From assembly GCF_905475395.1 (NCBI RefSeq), contig NC_058338.1, forward strand, positions 9,438,935 to 9,502,934: a DNA stretch of 64,000 nucleotides, written 5' to 3'. Made by a program: the position numbers and the translations under genes. Numbering within the stretch: the stretch's first letter is position 1; each line of letters opens with the position of its first letter. Source of the DNA: Chrysoperla carnea. Lineage: Eukaryota > Arthropoda > Insecta > Neuroptera > Chrysopidae. The notes under the pieces were generated by a model, which saw nothing but the letters and a program-made list of their open reading frames with translations, did no database searches and was not told where the DNA came from. Positions 11,822 through 22,900 of the stretch are shown one piece after another.

Positions 11822-12370
11822 TAATTATATTAAATTTTATACATTTTGTATAATAATTTTTGTTAATTGTATCAAAAACCAAAAACAAGAATGCTTTTCA
11901 AATGGATACAGTTATTTATAAGCCTTTTTTTGTAAAGCTGTCATTTCTGGGCCTCGAGTTATGAATCTTTAGTGTGTTTACCGTCGTTTCCCTACAAAAC
12001 ATTATTAATCCGTCTCAAACTAATAATTTTCACGAAAACCAAGAACAGGAATGATTTCATATTTTAGCTAGACTTTCCATATTATGTGAATTACATAAGA
12101 TTTACTTCCTAACAACCATAACAGATTTTCAAAGATATTTTTAGTATTTATTTATTTTATTGTAATAGGGATTTTTAATTTTGTAAAATTTGCTTTTTAA
12201 GGGTTTGGTAGAAAAAAAATACTATTTATTATTATGTTAATTTATTTAAATAAATTTTAACTAATGCAATTATTTTTTTTTTTTTTAAATTTAAATTTTT
12301 CCTTCATCTTTATAAAAAGTGGAAATTTATAAACTTCTCACCTAAAAAGTTTTTTTTTTAATAAATAAAA
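11822..12370. other. AT-rich spacer, nothing recognised
   Basis: No gene, RNA or bounded repeat is visible. Long T and A runs dominate. Confidence 0.5.
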
Positions 12371-12533
12371 ACAAGTGAAAACAAACAATTAAGTTAATTG
12401 TTGAAATACTCTGTATAGATAGGTTAATATATATCACGATTACTCAAAAACGAAAAGAGATATCAAGCTGAAATTTTTATAGTGTGCTTAAGATGTAAAA
12501 AGTGAGGTCGAGTTCGTAAATGAGCAACACAAT
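12371..12533 (+). mobile_element. DINE-1/HINE-like fragment, rearranged (copy 4)
   Basis: The 5' end (ACAAGTGAAAACAAACAATT) is joined directly to an inverted piece of the core (ATCACGATTACTCAAAAACG onward), so the middle is missing. A second, nearly complete copy begins 118 bases downstream in inverted orientation. Confidence 0.5.
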
Positions 12534-12650
12534 TTAAATTAATATTTAATAGAAAAGGTCTTTATAAACAATTTAAAAAAATCTAAATTAATTTAACTCC
12601 AATTCGGTTGACCCCTGTATCTTGAAAATTGTCGCCAATTTTAATTATTA

Positions 12651-13231
12651 TACCATGTACATGAAATATACCAAGGTATACTAAGTTTAGTCCCAAGTTT
12701 GTAACGCTTAAAAATATTGATAATATGAACAAAATTTTGGTATAGGTGTTCATAAAATCACCTAATTACCCCATTTCCGGTTGTCTGTCTGTCTTTCCGT
12801 CTGTCATCACGATTACTCAAAAACGGAAAGAGATATCAAGCTGAAATTTTTATAGTGTGCTTAAGACGTAAAAAGTGAGGTCGAGTTCGTAAATGAGCAA
12901 CATAGGTCAATTGGGTCCGTAGGGCCCATTTTGTAACCCGTTAGAGATATAACAAATGTTTAAATGTAAAAAAATGTTCCTTATAAAAAAATAAACAACT
13001 TTTGTTTGAAACATTTTCTTGTAAACATTACTGTTTACCCACGAGGGCGCTAATTAGGTGAAAATTTTGTAGTATGTATTAATATGGGAATATCAGTTAT
13101 GTGTGGCTATTTAAGAGTGGAAATATTTCTTTATTTACGCGACGTCAAAAAACAAACGATTGCGTCAACAAAACTGTCTATATAATGGTATTTCAACAGT
13201 TAACTCAGTCAATTGTTTGTTTTCACTTGTT
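12651..13231 (-). mobile_element. DINE-1/HINE-like element, full length (copy 5)
   Basis: Inverted full copy: the 3' hairpin at 12651, a GTCTGTCTGTCTTTCCGTCT run, the core, then the 5' end finishing CACTTGTT. It ends about 125 bases upstream of the start codon of ZAD gene 2, so it may add to that gene's promoter region. Confidence 0.6.
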
Positions 13232-13355
13232 TTTATTAATATTAATTTCACGTTTTGTAAGTCTATGATCCTTTTGACATATGATTGGATGAGTGAATGT
13301 AGCGAAATAAACATGCCTAATCGGCAAATAAAACAAATTCGTGAATAATTCAAAA

Positions 13356-16300
13356 ATGTCTACAGAAAATTATTGTCGATTATGTGCATACAAATATTCT
13401 ATAACAGGTTTAAGAAATGTCGAAGAATTAATAAAAGAAAAACAATTAACCTCGTCGGTTTTACAATATTTACAAGTGAAACTCATCGACAATGATAGGT
13501 TACCCCTAACCTTTTGTTTACATTGCTGTCAAACACTGGCTGATTTAAATGAATTTCGAAATAATGTAATAAATGCCCAGAAAAAGTTAGAAAATTTAAT
13601 TTATTACACGAATAGTCAATACGAAAATGATATTAAACCTTCGAAGTTGACTACTTTCAATCAGGATATACTAGATAATGAGAGCTCTGGTGGAAACGAT
13701 TACGGTACATTTTCCCCAGTTTAATTGAAAATTTTCATCATTTTTTAGTATATTGTTATATATTTTTAGTAAATAGCGTACATATGTTTGATCTGCAATT
13801 AATCAATGATTTCAAAAGTGAAAATGGACAAAATTATGATGAAGTAGCTTCAGATCGGGGAAGTGTTTCTGAGGATGATAAGAAACCAGGTAGTTATATA
13901 AAATTGCAGAGAATTTAATAACAAAGTTTCTTCAACTGTTACATAGATAGGCAACTCTACTGTACATGAAATGTTGTCCAAAAAGCCCCCTGGAGTTAGT
14001 AATGAAATTTTTACTTGAAAGTAGTGAAGTTTTTTAAATAATACAACAAATATTAATAAAATAATAATTTATTGCAATATTTGAAATAAAATAGCATTTA
14101 TTTTAATATTAACATTATTAATAACAATTAATTATTAGTTTGATGTAAGTTAAATGCAATGTAAAACCATTTTATTTCATTAATAGTCAATTATAATTAC
14201 AAATAAACACTACTAAATTATTATCAAAACTAATAGATGGCCCTATACGAATATAACGTGTAGAGCCACCTGGAAGAAGGCACCTTCAGAGAACGAAAAT
14301 AGTAAAAATTTTACAGGGAGTTGCAGATCTGTTTTAAATTAAAAACTTTAATCTGTGGTACAGTGCACGAGTTTCATTTATTGCATTTCTATAGTACTAC
14401 TCCTTTAATTAAATTTTATGGTTGATCATAATGACAGGAAGCATTGTGGGTGGAGGAGACAGCTAAATCGTCTGCAGCGCTGTTATCTTATAAAATTTGC
14501 AATAAATCATTCGTTTTTATTTAAAATATGACTAATTTTCAATTATTTACATGTAAATGGCATAGTAAATGTCAAACTAAATTAAAATAAATCTAAAGAA
14601 CAAAAAATCCGACTGCGTTAAATAATAAACCCGAATAACACCAATTCAGTTTAATATAAATATGCATGGCGTCCAAATAACTGGCAAAAATACAAAAATT
14701 CATTTTATTTTGTGAACTTGTTAATTTTAGAAAATTTGGAAATAACCTGGCCAAATTCATTAGAAATTGATAACGAGAAGCTAGAAACATGTACTAATAT
14801 CGATGAAAATATTTTAAATATCGGCCTTAGAATATTAAAAAATCTTCGTTTTAAATGTTACAAATGCAGTAATTGGATGGAAACTGAAACAGATTTACAA
14901 GATCATTTTGATACCGAACATGATGCTAAAATGAAATATATTTGTCCAAAATGTAAATCACTGTTTATTAGTTTAAATGATTTTAAAAAACATTTGTATA
15001 GCCATTATTTACAGAAAATCGATAAAAAATTCCGTCTTACTTGTGAAATTTGTAGCAAAAAGTTTGAAAGTGAATCGATATTAAATGCACATAAAGATCA
15101 ATTCCATTTAGGTATGTTATCACTTGTATTTGAAATATCCAAGTCAATAATATCTCAAAGAAAAGCATATTTGGTAAATTCGGCTGATTTTTTTCATTAA
15201 ATGCAAAGACAAAAGATGTTCAAACTGAAAACAGCAAATAACAGTTCTAAAATTGACCAGAATGTCATTTGTGTAACAAAAGGTGTTTGATGTGAACTTC
15301 TTTATCCTTCTCTAACAAGTTGTTTAGATCTTAATCTTTCATCTTATTACTTTGAGCACTTTATTTAAAACTTACACTTTTGCTATAGCAACGCCTATCT
15401 TAAATGTGTAACATTGTATAAGTAGTGATAAATATAAACAGTAATTTACTTTCTTTTTGTTTATAGGCAATTTTATTACAAACACGATATACAAATTACA
15501 TACTAAACAAAATTAATTCTTAATATTATTTTTCTAGCCTATTTTTTCTTAAAGGGGGGCATTTTTAGACCATGAGCCTATTTCTCGTCATTAGCCACCA
15601 CGATAAGCTTTAAAATGAGGGGTATCTTATGAAAATGATAAAGATGTGCCATGTGACAATGTGATAATAGAATTTAATAAAAAATTCTGTATTCATCTTT
15701 TCCAGGATTTAATGAATATTAAATAATAATAATATAATTGGCTTGAATATTTTAGAACGATTTGTGAAGTAACTAACATAAATTAAGGATAAATTGTAAA
15801 TTTTTGTTTGCAGATCAAAATGCCTTTTCTTGCAATGAATGTGGAAAAAAATTCCAATCAATAGAAAAATTAACAGAGCATGAATTTATTCATAAAGAAA
15901 ATACAAATCATACGTATCCAAAGGAGAAATTATTCAATTGCCATCAATGTGGGAAATCGTGAGTAAATTATAAAATTTGCTCTTCAAACTATAGGTTTTA
16001 CTCTGGCAAAATTACACTCGTTTTGAAATCTTCTCGGGAGCCAAATTAAGTATTCAAATGTCTCACTACAGGGAATATTCATGAAATTTAAATTTGGTTC
16101 AAATATTTTTCTTCCGTAACTTTATTGACTGGACATTTAATTTTTATTACTTAAAATTAATTAATAAGTACAAATTCAGTGAGGGTATTTAAAAATTTCT
16201 AAAACGCAAATTCAACTTTTTATACAGACGTGACATCAAAAGTGTAAATTATACATTGAACTGTCACCAATTGACAGATCACGTACTTATACGTCATCAA

Positions 16301-18253
16301 CAGAGACCGCAAAAAAACTGCGTTTAAATATCTCAAAATTATAATGTATTTTAAATATTTTTTTTACACTTAAATACAGATTTATAAGCAGTATTTATAT
16401 TTTTTATTTTGTTATAACGGTGTAAACAATGAATTAAAAATATAAAAAAAAAATACATGAATATTCCCTATTGTACAATCCATATTCCTTAAAATGGCTA
16501 TACGATCGTATGGGCATTGTTTTTCAAATGCTTCTTCGATGTTTGGATCATTATTTTTTTTTTGAACTGCGGGTAAATATAATTTTTTTTGTTATAGATG
16601 TATTAGCGAATATATGTTAAAACGGCATTTACCAACTCATGTTCCGAAAGAACTCAGAAATAATTTCCAGTGTGATCAATGTGATCGGAAATTTCTAAAT
16701 GCCATTAATTTGGCAAATCATCAAGCTCTACATAGAAGTAGTAACAGTTAAGTTTCATTAATATCCACACTTTAATTTCTCATTTTTCACTTTATCCTTA
16801 ATATAACAAATGAAAACAAACAATTGACTGAGTTAATTGTTGAAATACCATGCATAGACAGTGTTGATTACTCTATCACTTTATACATACATACATGTCA
16901 CACATACAAAACTGATATCCCCATATAATACATACTATAAAATTTACGCCTAATTTGCGTCCTCATATTTATTTTAGACAACAAACATATTTGTGATGTA
17001 TGTGGAAAAGAATTTAAGTTAAAAGTTAATATGCTGGAGCATAAAATGACGCACACGAACGCCAGGCCATATAAATGTGATAAATGTCCCAAAACGTAAG
17101 TATCTTTTGTAATTCGAGTCCTTGTCAGAAGTTATACTTTAGCTGGGCAAAAATTTGGATCACATAAACTGTGAGTGAAAAAGAAAAAATCCTTAAGTAT
17201 TTATTTTCTTTAAATTTTTTACATTTTGTTTTACTCGAAACAGCGAGCTAGTGACGGGAAACAGTTTAGTCAAATCAGAAGTCATTTTTAATAGTCGCAT
17301 CAAGGAATACATAAAATAGCCATTCTTAAGAAGTCCTCAATAGCAGCTCCGATTTTGATGGTTTTTGTAAATATTTCTTTTTGTATATTATTTAAAATCA
17401 GAAAACTTTAAGAGGGGGGAAAAGCAATGTCTTTACTGATACATTGACACCCAACCTAAATCTCTTATGATATAATTTGAAATTTCGAGAGTATTTTGGT
17501 TTTATACTGCAAGTGTCATTTAAAAAAGAAATTCATTCCCTAAAAGTAAGGAGAATCATCTCTGCATATAAAAAATGTTTATCAAAAAGCTACAAATCTC
17601 CGTTTAAGCTTTCAAAAATTCCCAAAGTATAGTGAAAAAGTGAAAATGGAAAGTAAGAACTACAATAACAAACGAGCGAGTGTTCGTAAGATAACTCGCG
17701 TTCTTTTGTAATAAAATACTTCATAGTGAACTTTGTGATCGATGGGGTGCCCAAAATATTGTGTCGCGTGCCATTGATTCACCGCCATTGTTTTAGACGA
17801 TTGTCTATAAAGACTTACTCTGATAAAAAAATAAAATTTTAGCTTCAAAACACAACGTACATTACAAAAGCATGTAGTGATACACAGTGATGTAAAACCA
17901 TTTGAATGTATGGAATGTGGAAGGAAATTTCGCCGAAAAGATGACGTGACTAGACATTATGCTGTACATACCGATCAATTACCTTTCGGATGTGAATTTT
18001 GTCCAAAAAGATTCAAAAGAAAACGATGTTTGGAAGTATGCTTTAGAATAAAAAATTTTATTCAATATTTTTTCAATATATATTTTTTTAGGTGCATATG
18101 CGACAACATACAGGCGAATATCCATATTTTTGTTTAGAATGCAATCATCATTTTATAAATTCATCAAATTTTATGAAACATTTAAAAGGGAAACATAGGT
18201 TAAATAATGTCTCACTAGCAAATAATAAACATCAATATCCGTTTACTGAATAA
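13356..18253 (+). CDS. ZAD-C2H2 zinc-finger protein 2 (535 aa, 11 fingers, mosaic)
   Basis: Exons: 13356-13704, 13770-13889, 14731-15111, 15814-15958, 16598-16737, 16978-17095, 17843-18035 and 18092-18253. The frame is unbroken. The ZAD spans about residues 3-85 (YCRLC and FCLHC pairs). Eleven fingers follow; finger 3 has H-x4-H and finger 5 has Cys in place of the usual Phe after GKS. The tail is [11 protein letters not shown] took the ATG at 13356; an in-frame GTG 15 bases upstream is not a likely start. The donor of exon 5 is weak (A|GTAGTA) with an alternative three bases on (A|GTAACA); the identical sequence occurs in ZAD gene 4. Exons 1-6 match ZAD gene 4 closely, while exons 7-8 match ZAD gene 1. 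Confidence 0.9.
13941..14357 (-). mobile_element. hAT-type MITE, inverted, one end missing
   Basis: The right boundary is the terminal AATCTGTG at 14357. The left part (AGATAGGCAACTCTACTGTA onward) matches the other end of the family but lacks the last bases of the terminal repeat. It lies in intron 2 of ZAD gene 2. Confidence 0.6.
16071..16468 (+). mobile_element. TA-target MITE, GGGAATATTCATG family (copy 1)
   Basis: Inverted ends GGGAATATTCATG and CATGAATATTCCC; TA follows the right end while the left flank is CA. About 398 bp, in intron 4 of ZAD gene 2. The interior matches longer copies at 20517 and 47104. Confidence 0.65.
16806..16966 (+). mobile_element. DINE-1/HINE-like 5' fragment inside intron 5 of ZAD gene 2 (copy 6)
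   Basis: It carries the first about 160 bp of the family, from ACAAATGAAAACAAACAATT to the phrase CCTAATTTGCGTCCTCAT. The acceptor of exon 6 follows about ten bases later. The same intron in ZAD gene 4 is only about 70 bp, so this insertion explains the extra length. Confidence 0.6.
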
Positions 18254-18668
18254 ATTTCCGGATACACCCAAAAAGTAATGTTTTTGTATCGATTTATTAA
18301 TTTTGTCATTTTCAAATAAAAGTAAAGAAATGAAATTTATTTACTAGTTTATGTTGTTTGTTTAGTTTTTTTCATATGCATGGTGCTGCTGTTAATAATC
18401 TCAACGCTCTATCAATTATGGTACAGCTTAAAATACCTTTAGATTCTAAAAGGTAAGAGTTAAAATAACACTTTAATTTAGAAAGTTGATCCTCATAAAA
18501 AGATAAAATTTTTTATTTAAAACATTTTTTTTTTAAATTGTTAAAGGGCGTAAAACTCCTATGAGCTATAACCGCCCATGGCTGAATTTACGCAGCCTGA
18601 GGAGTCTTGTCATCGATTGTTGCGTAGTTCGTACTGCACCTCAGGCTGTTAAAGTTATTGAAATAATA
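18254..18668. other. Spacer after ZAD gene 2
   Basis: No gene recognised. A short coding-like stretch near 18376-18450 (MHGAAVNNLNALSIMVQLKI) ends at a donor-like AAAAG|GTAAGA, but no partner exon is visible. The block 18545-18655 is less AT-rich and has an inverted pair, CAGCCTGAGG and CCTCAGGCTG, that could form a hairpin; I do not recognise it as a known RNA. Confidence 0.35.
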
Positions 18669-19175
18669 GGGTATTATCGTTAGTCAAAAATAAATTATGA
18701 AATTTGAAAAAAGTTAACATTTATGTAAAAATATACTTAAATATTTTGATTTCGAGTCATAAAAGCACATTTTTCTTTTAAAATATTAAAATTAAAAATC
18801 GTAATTTTTAAAAAGTATATCACGTGACCTTAAACGCGGGTAAGTCCTGCTGTCATAGCGGTATGAGTCATAGACCATCAGTTAGTTCAGTGTAGACAAT
18901 TGTGTATAATATATACATAGATAAGTATTTATATTTATTATAATCAGATGTCTATGAATATATTTGTCAAACTTATTTGTGTTATTTCGTATAATGATAC
19001 CCATATTACGTCATCAAATTGGATGCCCGCGTTTTTGACAGTTTAAAAAAGGTTTACAATTTAATTTAAGTTTTTGGCAAGAAAGCGTGTGTATTTTTTC
19101 GAAAAAAATTTTTGGTGGCTTTTTATTAGCAAAATCAACATTTTGAAGTACTTTTTCAAAAATAGTGGAATACCC
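18669..19175 (+). mobile_element. TA-target MITE, GGGTATT family, intact ends
   Basis: The ends GGGTATT and AATACCC are both flanked by TA (18667-18668 and 19176-19177). 507 bp, non-coding. Fragments of the same family are at 8700-8791 and about 45992-46285. It sits between the converging 3' ends of ZAD genes 2 and 3. Confidence 0.7.
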
Positions 19176-19177
19176 TA

Positions 19178-19974
19178 TTAAAATTGTTTTCAATCACTTT
19201 CAATTGATTGCCTTACTTACCTACCATAAATAATAAAACATCGGCAAAGAAGATCACTATGAATTAGTACATCTATGCTATGTTGGTTATGGATCGAACT
19301 GTATTGTATGTTGATGTAAATTCTGGTAGAAGCAAGGAAAGTGAATTAGGTGAACATATAAAGTATAAATAAATTGTAAATTAAATATTCAATCATTATT
19401 TATTAATTAAACAGTGTACAAAATAAATCGCTTAATTAATACATTATAGATTTTTAAATTGGAACAATTATACCAGTTAATAAGCGTCACACGCACAAAG
19501 ACTACGCCCAACTTCAATTTTTTTGTATAAATGTTTTATCATTCAATTATTTGTGAAACGCTGAATATTCGAATATTAATCGAAGAAAATTTATTTTCCC
19601 CTAACTATTTCAATATACTTTAGCCCTTCCATTTAAACTTTTGGACTGGGGTCTAATAAACTCCTATCGTAGTTTGAATCGTCTTTATAGCTAAAGTAGA
19701 AGTAGTAGTTAATTTCGAAATTGGATTTCTTTAGCTGACAGCAACTGTCAACTTGATGTATAAAGTACATGGTCTAGGAAAGGTGGACTAGATTTCCTTG
19801 GCATAGATAGGCATTTTAGAAATTGTATATTTATTAACGTGAGGTACGCTGGTCCAGTTTATGTTCAGAATGATCAAATAAAACATTTTAACAAAAAATT
19901 TACACGTAATATTTTTGTGCACGTAGTGATTTTAGATTTTTTTTTTTTTTTTTTGATTAAAATAATTTTTATAT
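19178..19974. other. Spacer between converging ZAD genes 2 and 3
   Basis: No coding or repeat structure is recognised. It should hold the 3' UTR and poly(A) signal of ZAD gene 3 on the minus strand, but AATAAA-like strings are too common here to choose one. Confidence 0.5.
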
Positions 19975-22900
19975 TTAATTAATAAATGGATACGATCGTT
20001 GATTTGCAATTGAAACATTTTTTAATTTATGTTTACCTTTCAAATGTTTTATAAAATTTGAATTATTTGAAAAATAATGATTACATTCCAAACACGCGAA
20101 TGGCCGTTCACCCGTATGTTGTCGTAAATGAACCTGCAAAATAAATTTTTTTTTTAATATTTTCTTATTTATTCTTCTTATCGATCACTGAATCATCATG
20201 GACTATTTTTGTACTATTTTTTTTTGGTTTTTCTTTAGGATACTGTTTCACGATCATAAATTACAATTTCATAGAATTCATAAATACAGATGTTTGAGAA
20301 GCAAAGTCAGCGCCAATATTTCTAATTTTTCATCTTCCCTAATTCAAAAGAACAGCTATATATTTCACAATAATTGGTTTAAAAGACATATCGAATGAGC
20401 TGATAAAAAGTTTAAACAAATTATTACTGCTGTTTTCGATAAAAATTGAAAAGACTATTTATTTCAAAAAATTTTACACACTTCTCTAAGATTCCTTATT
20501 TTTAAGGTGCTCAATAGGGAATTTTCATGTATTTTTTTTATATTTTTAATTCATTGTTTACACCGTTATAACAAAGTAAAAAATATAAATAAATACTGCT
20601 TAAAAATGCTGTATTTAAGTGTAAAAAAATATTTAAAATACATAATAAATTTGAGATATTTAAACGCAGTTTTTTGGCGCTCTCTGTTGATGACGTATAA
20701 GTTCGTGATCTGTCAATTTTTGACAGTTCAATGTATAATTTACACTTTAAAAAAATGAATTTACAACACAGAATTTACACTCGTTATTATAAAGTTTTCT
20801 AATAAAAAGCCGTAGAATAGTATAATTTAATGAAATACCATATAAAATGTAAGTAATAAATATCATACAGTATGTCAACAAATTTGACAAGCCCGTACTA
20901 TGATGTCACGTCCGTATACAAATTTGAATTTCCGTTTAAGAAATTTTTAAATGCCCTCACTGAATTTGTACTTTTATTAATTAATTTTAAATAATTAAAA
21001 AGATATTAATTACTAAAATAATGGTTTAGTTGAAATGTCCAGTCATTAAAGTTACGAAAGAAAAATATTTGAACTAAATTTAAATTTCATGAATATTCCC
21101 TATTCGGCTCCCTGGAAAATAAAAAGAACCGCAGGGAAATCGGTTACTTGAATTTTTTGCTCGTGCAATTACCGTTATATTGGACAAAAAAAAAAAAGTA
21201 AAAAAAAACAATACTGCCAGCATCAGCGTAAATTTCTTATTTACCTCTAAATCACGTTTTCTTTTAAAACGTTTACTACAATAATTACATTCATCTGGCC
21301 GTTCTTCGCTATGTATTTTAATATGTACATTTAATCCGGATCTCTCTCTAAACCGTTTTCCACATACTTCACAACCAAATCGTTTTTCATCAGAATGAAC
21401 AAGTTTATGTCTTTGTAAAATTCGATCAGTTTTAAAACTGAAACATAAAAAAATTTATAATTCAGTGTAATTGTTTCCTGCGGGTTAATTAATATTTTCG
21501 AATCTTTAAATTTCAAATTAAAAGTTAACTTCTATGAGACAAGAACGACTTTCGAAATTTCAGATTTATCCAAGCTTAGCTTTTTTGCCGGATATTGAGT
21601 GCAGATTATCCGGTCAGCCTATAATCCGGAGAGGCGGCTATCCGTATATTAATTACGATTTAGTAAATTATGCACCGAATTTTAATCGGATAGTTATTGT
21701 AATTTCGTGAAACAGGATCCCGAAATGTTTTAAAAAATTGATTTACCTTCAAATCATTTTTTCTTTTAAACCGTTTATCACAGAATGTACATGGAAAAGA
21801 TCGATCGTCTGTATGTACTTGCATGTGTTCAAGTAGACCGCGTTTACTTCTAAATCGTTTTTCGCATATTTCACAACCGAATCGTTTTTCATCAGTATGT
21901 ATTAGCAGTTTGTGGTTCGTCAAATATGTATCTTTTTTAAAACTATAAAATAAATTACTTTTAAAGAGAATGAATAAAAGTTCGTTTTATAATTAAATCG
22001 ACGATCGGCGAAGAATGAGATCTTCAAAATGTTCAATCCCAGAGAACATCAGCACTCAGTAATTTACAGATTTAAATTATAAATACTTACGCTTTTGAAC
22101 ATTCATCGCACTTGTATGGCCGCTCGTCTGAATGTGTTATTTTGTGCTCAAGTAGATTTTGCTTATTTTTAAATACTTTACCACATTCATCACAAATATG
22201 TTCCCTTTCCTTTTCAGCTAATTACAAAGAAAAAAAAAATTTTTATTAATACCAATGTCCCGTTTTAAACGTTTTAAACTTCAAGCTAATAAACAGCTTT
22301 TAGAAGCTAAAAGTTGCATGAATATCAAAAAAAAAATTAATGTATATGTCCCAGCCATATACATCCTTGCAACGCCATATTGTCAGTGTGCGGGATTCGG
22401 CGCCAGGTGATAGAAAGTGGAACTAAATTTAAATGACTAGACTAGGCAAGTAGTTAAACGTTATCGATCCAACCCATTTGCCTAGCTGTTTCATTGAATT
22501 CCTGAATATTTTTCAGATAGCTAGTTGAACCGTGTTGTTTGGTAAAAAGACTGGACTGTTAATTGAAGGGCTTATTAAGGTAGTTGGCGGCGACATATAC
22601 ACCCATTTTATCTCAATCCCAAATCAAGAATTGATATGTTCGTTGAAGGGGGGGGGGGGGGGGGTAAACAAAAGTTGGATAAAGGAAAAGTTTTTTAATA
22701 AAGACGTTCACATCGAACCTTTTGAAGTGTCTGGGGGACTTTCATTTGAATGTTTGCATGTCTTAAAATTCATTTACCAACTGTAAATGTAGTTGTAACA
22801 ATCAACAGACAAAATAGTTTCTAAACAAGATAAAATATAATTACTTTTATGTAAAATAAGATGATTTTGTAAATTAATTGCCGATACAAATTTTCGATCA

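Noticed and set aside
12371-12533. Microsatellite or CRISPR-like array from the GACA/GACG runs
   Set aside because: The runs are short and are a fixed internal part of the DINE-1/HINE-like family; there are no regular spacers.
13341-13355. GTG start for ZAD gene 2 (and the same in gene 4)
   Set aside because: A normal ATG lies five codons downstream at the expected edge of the ZAD; non-ATG starts are rare in insects.
18376-18457. Extra first exon or orphan exon after ZAD gene 2
   Set aside because: It has a donor-like end but no ZAD or finger residues and no in-phase partner exon; kept only as a note in the spacer.
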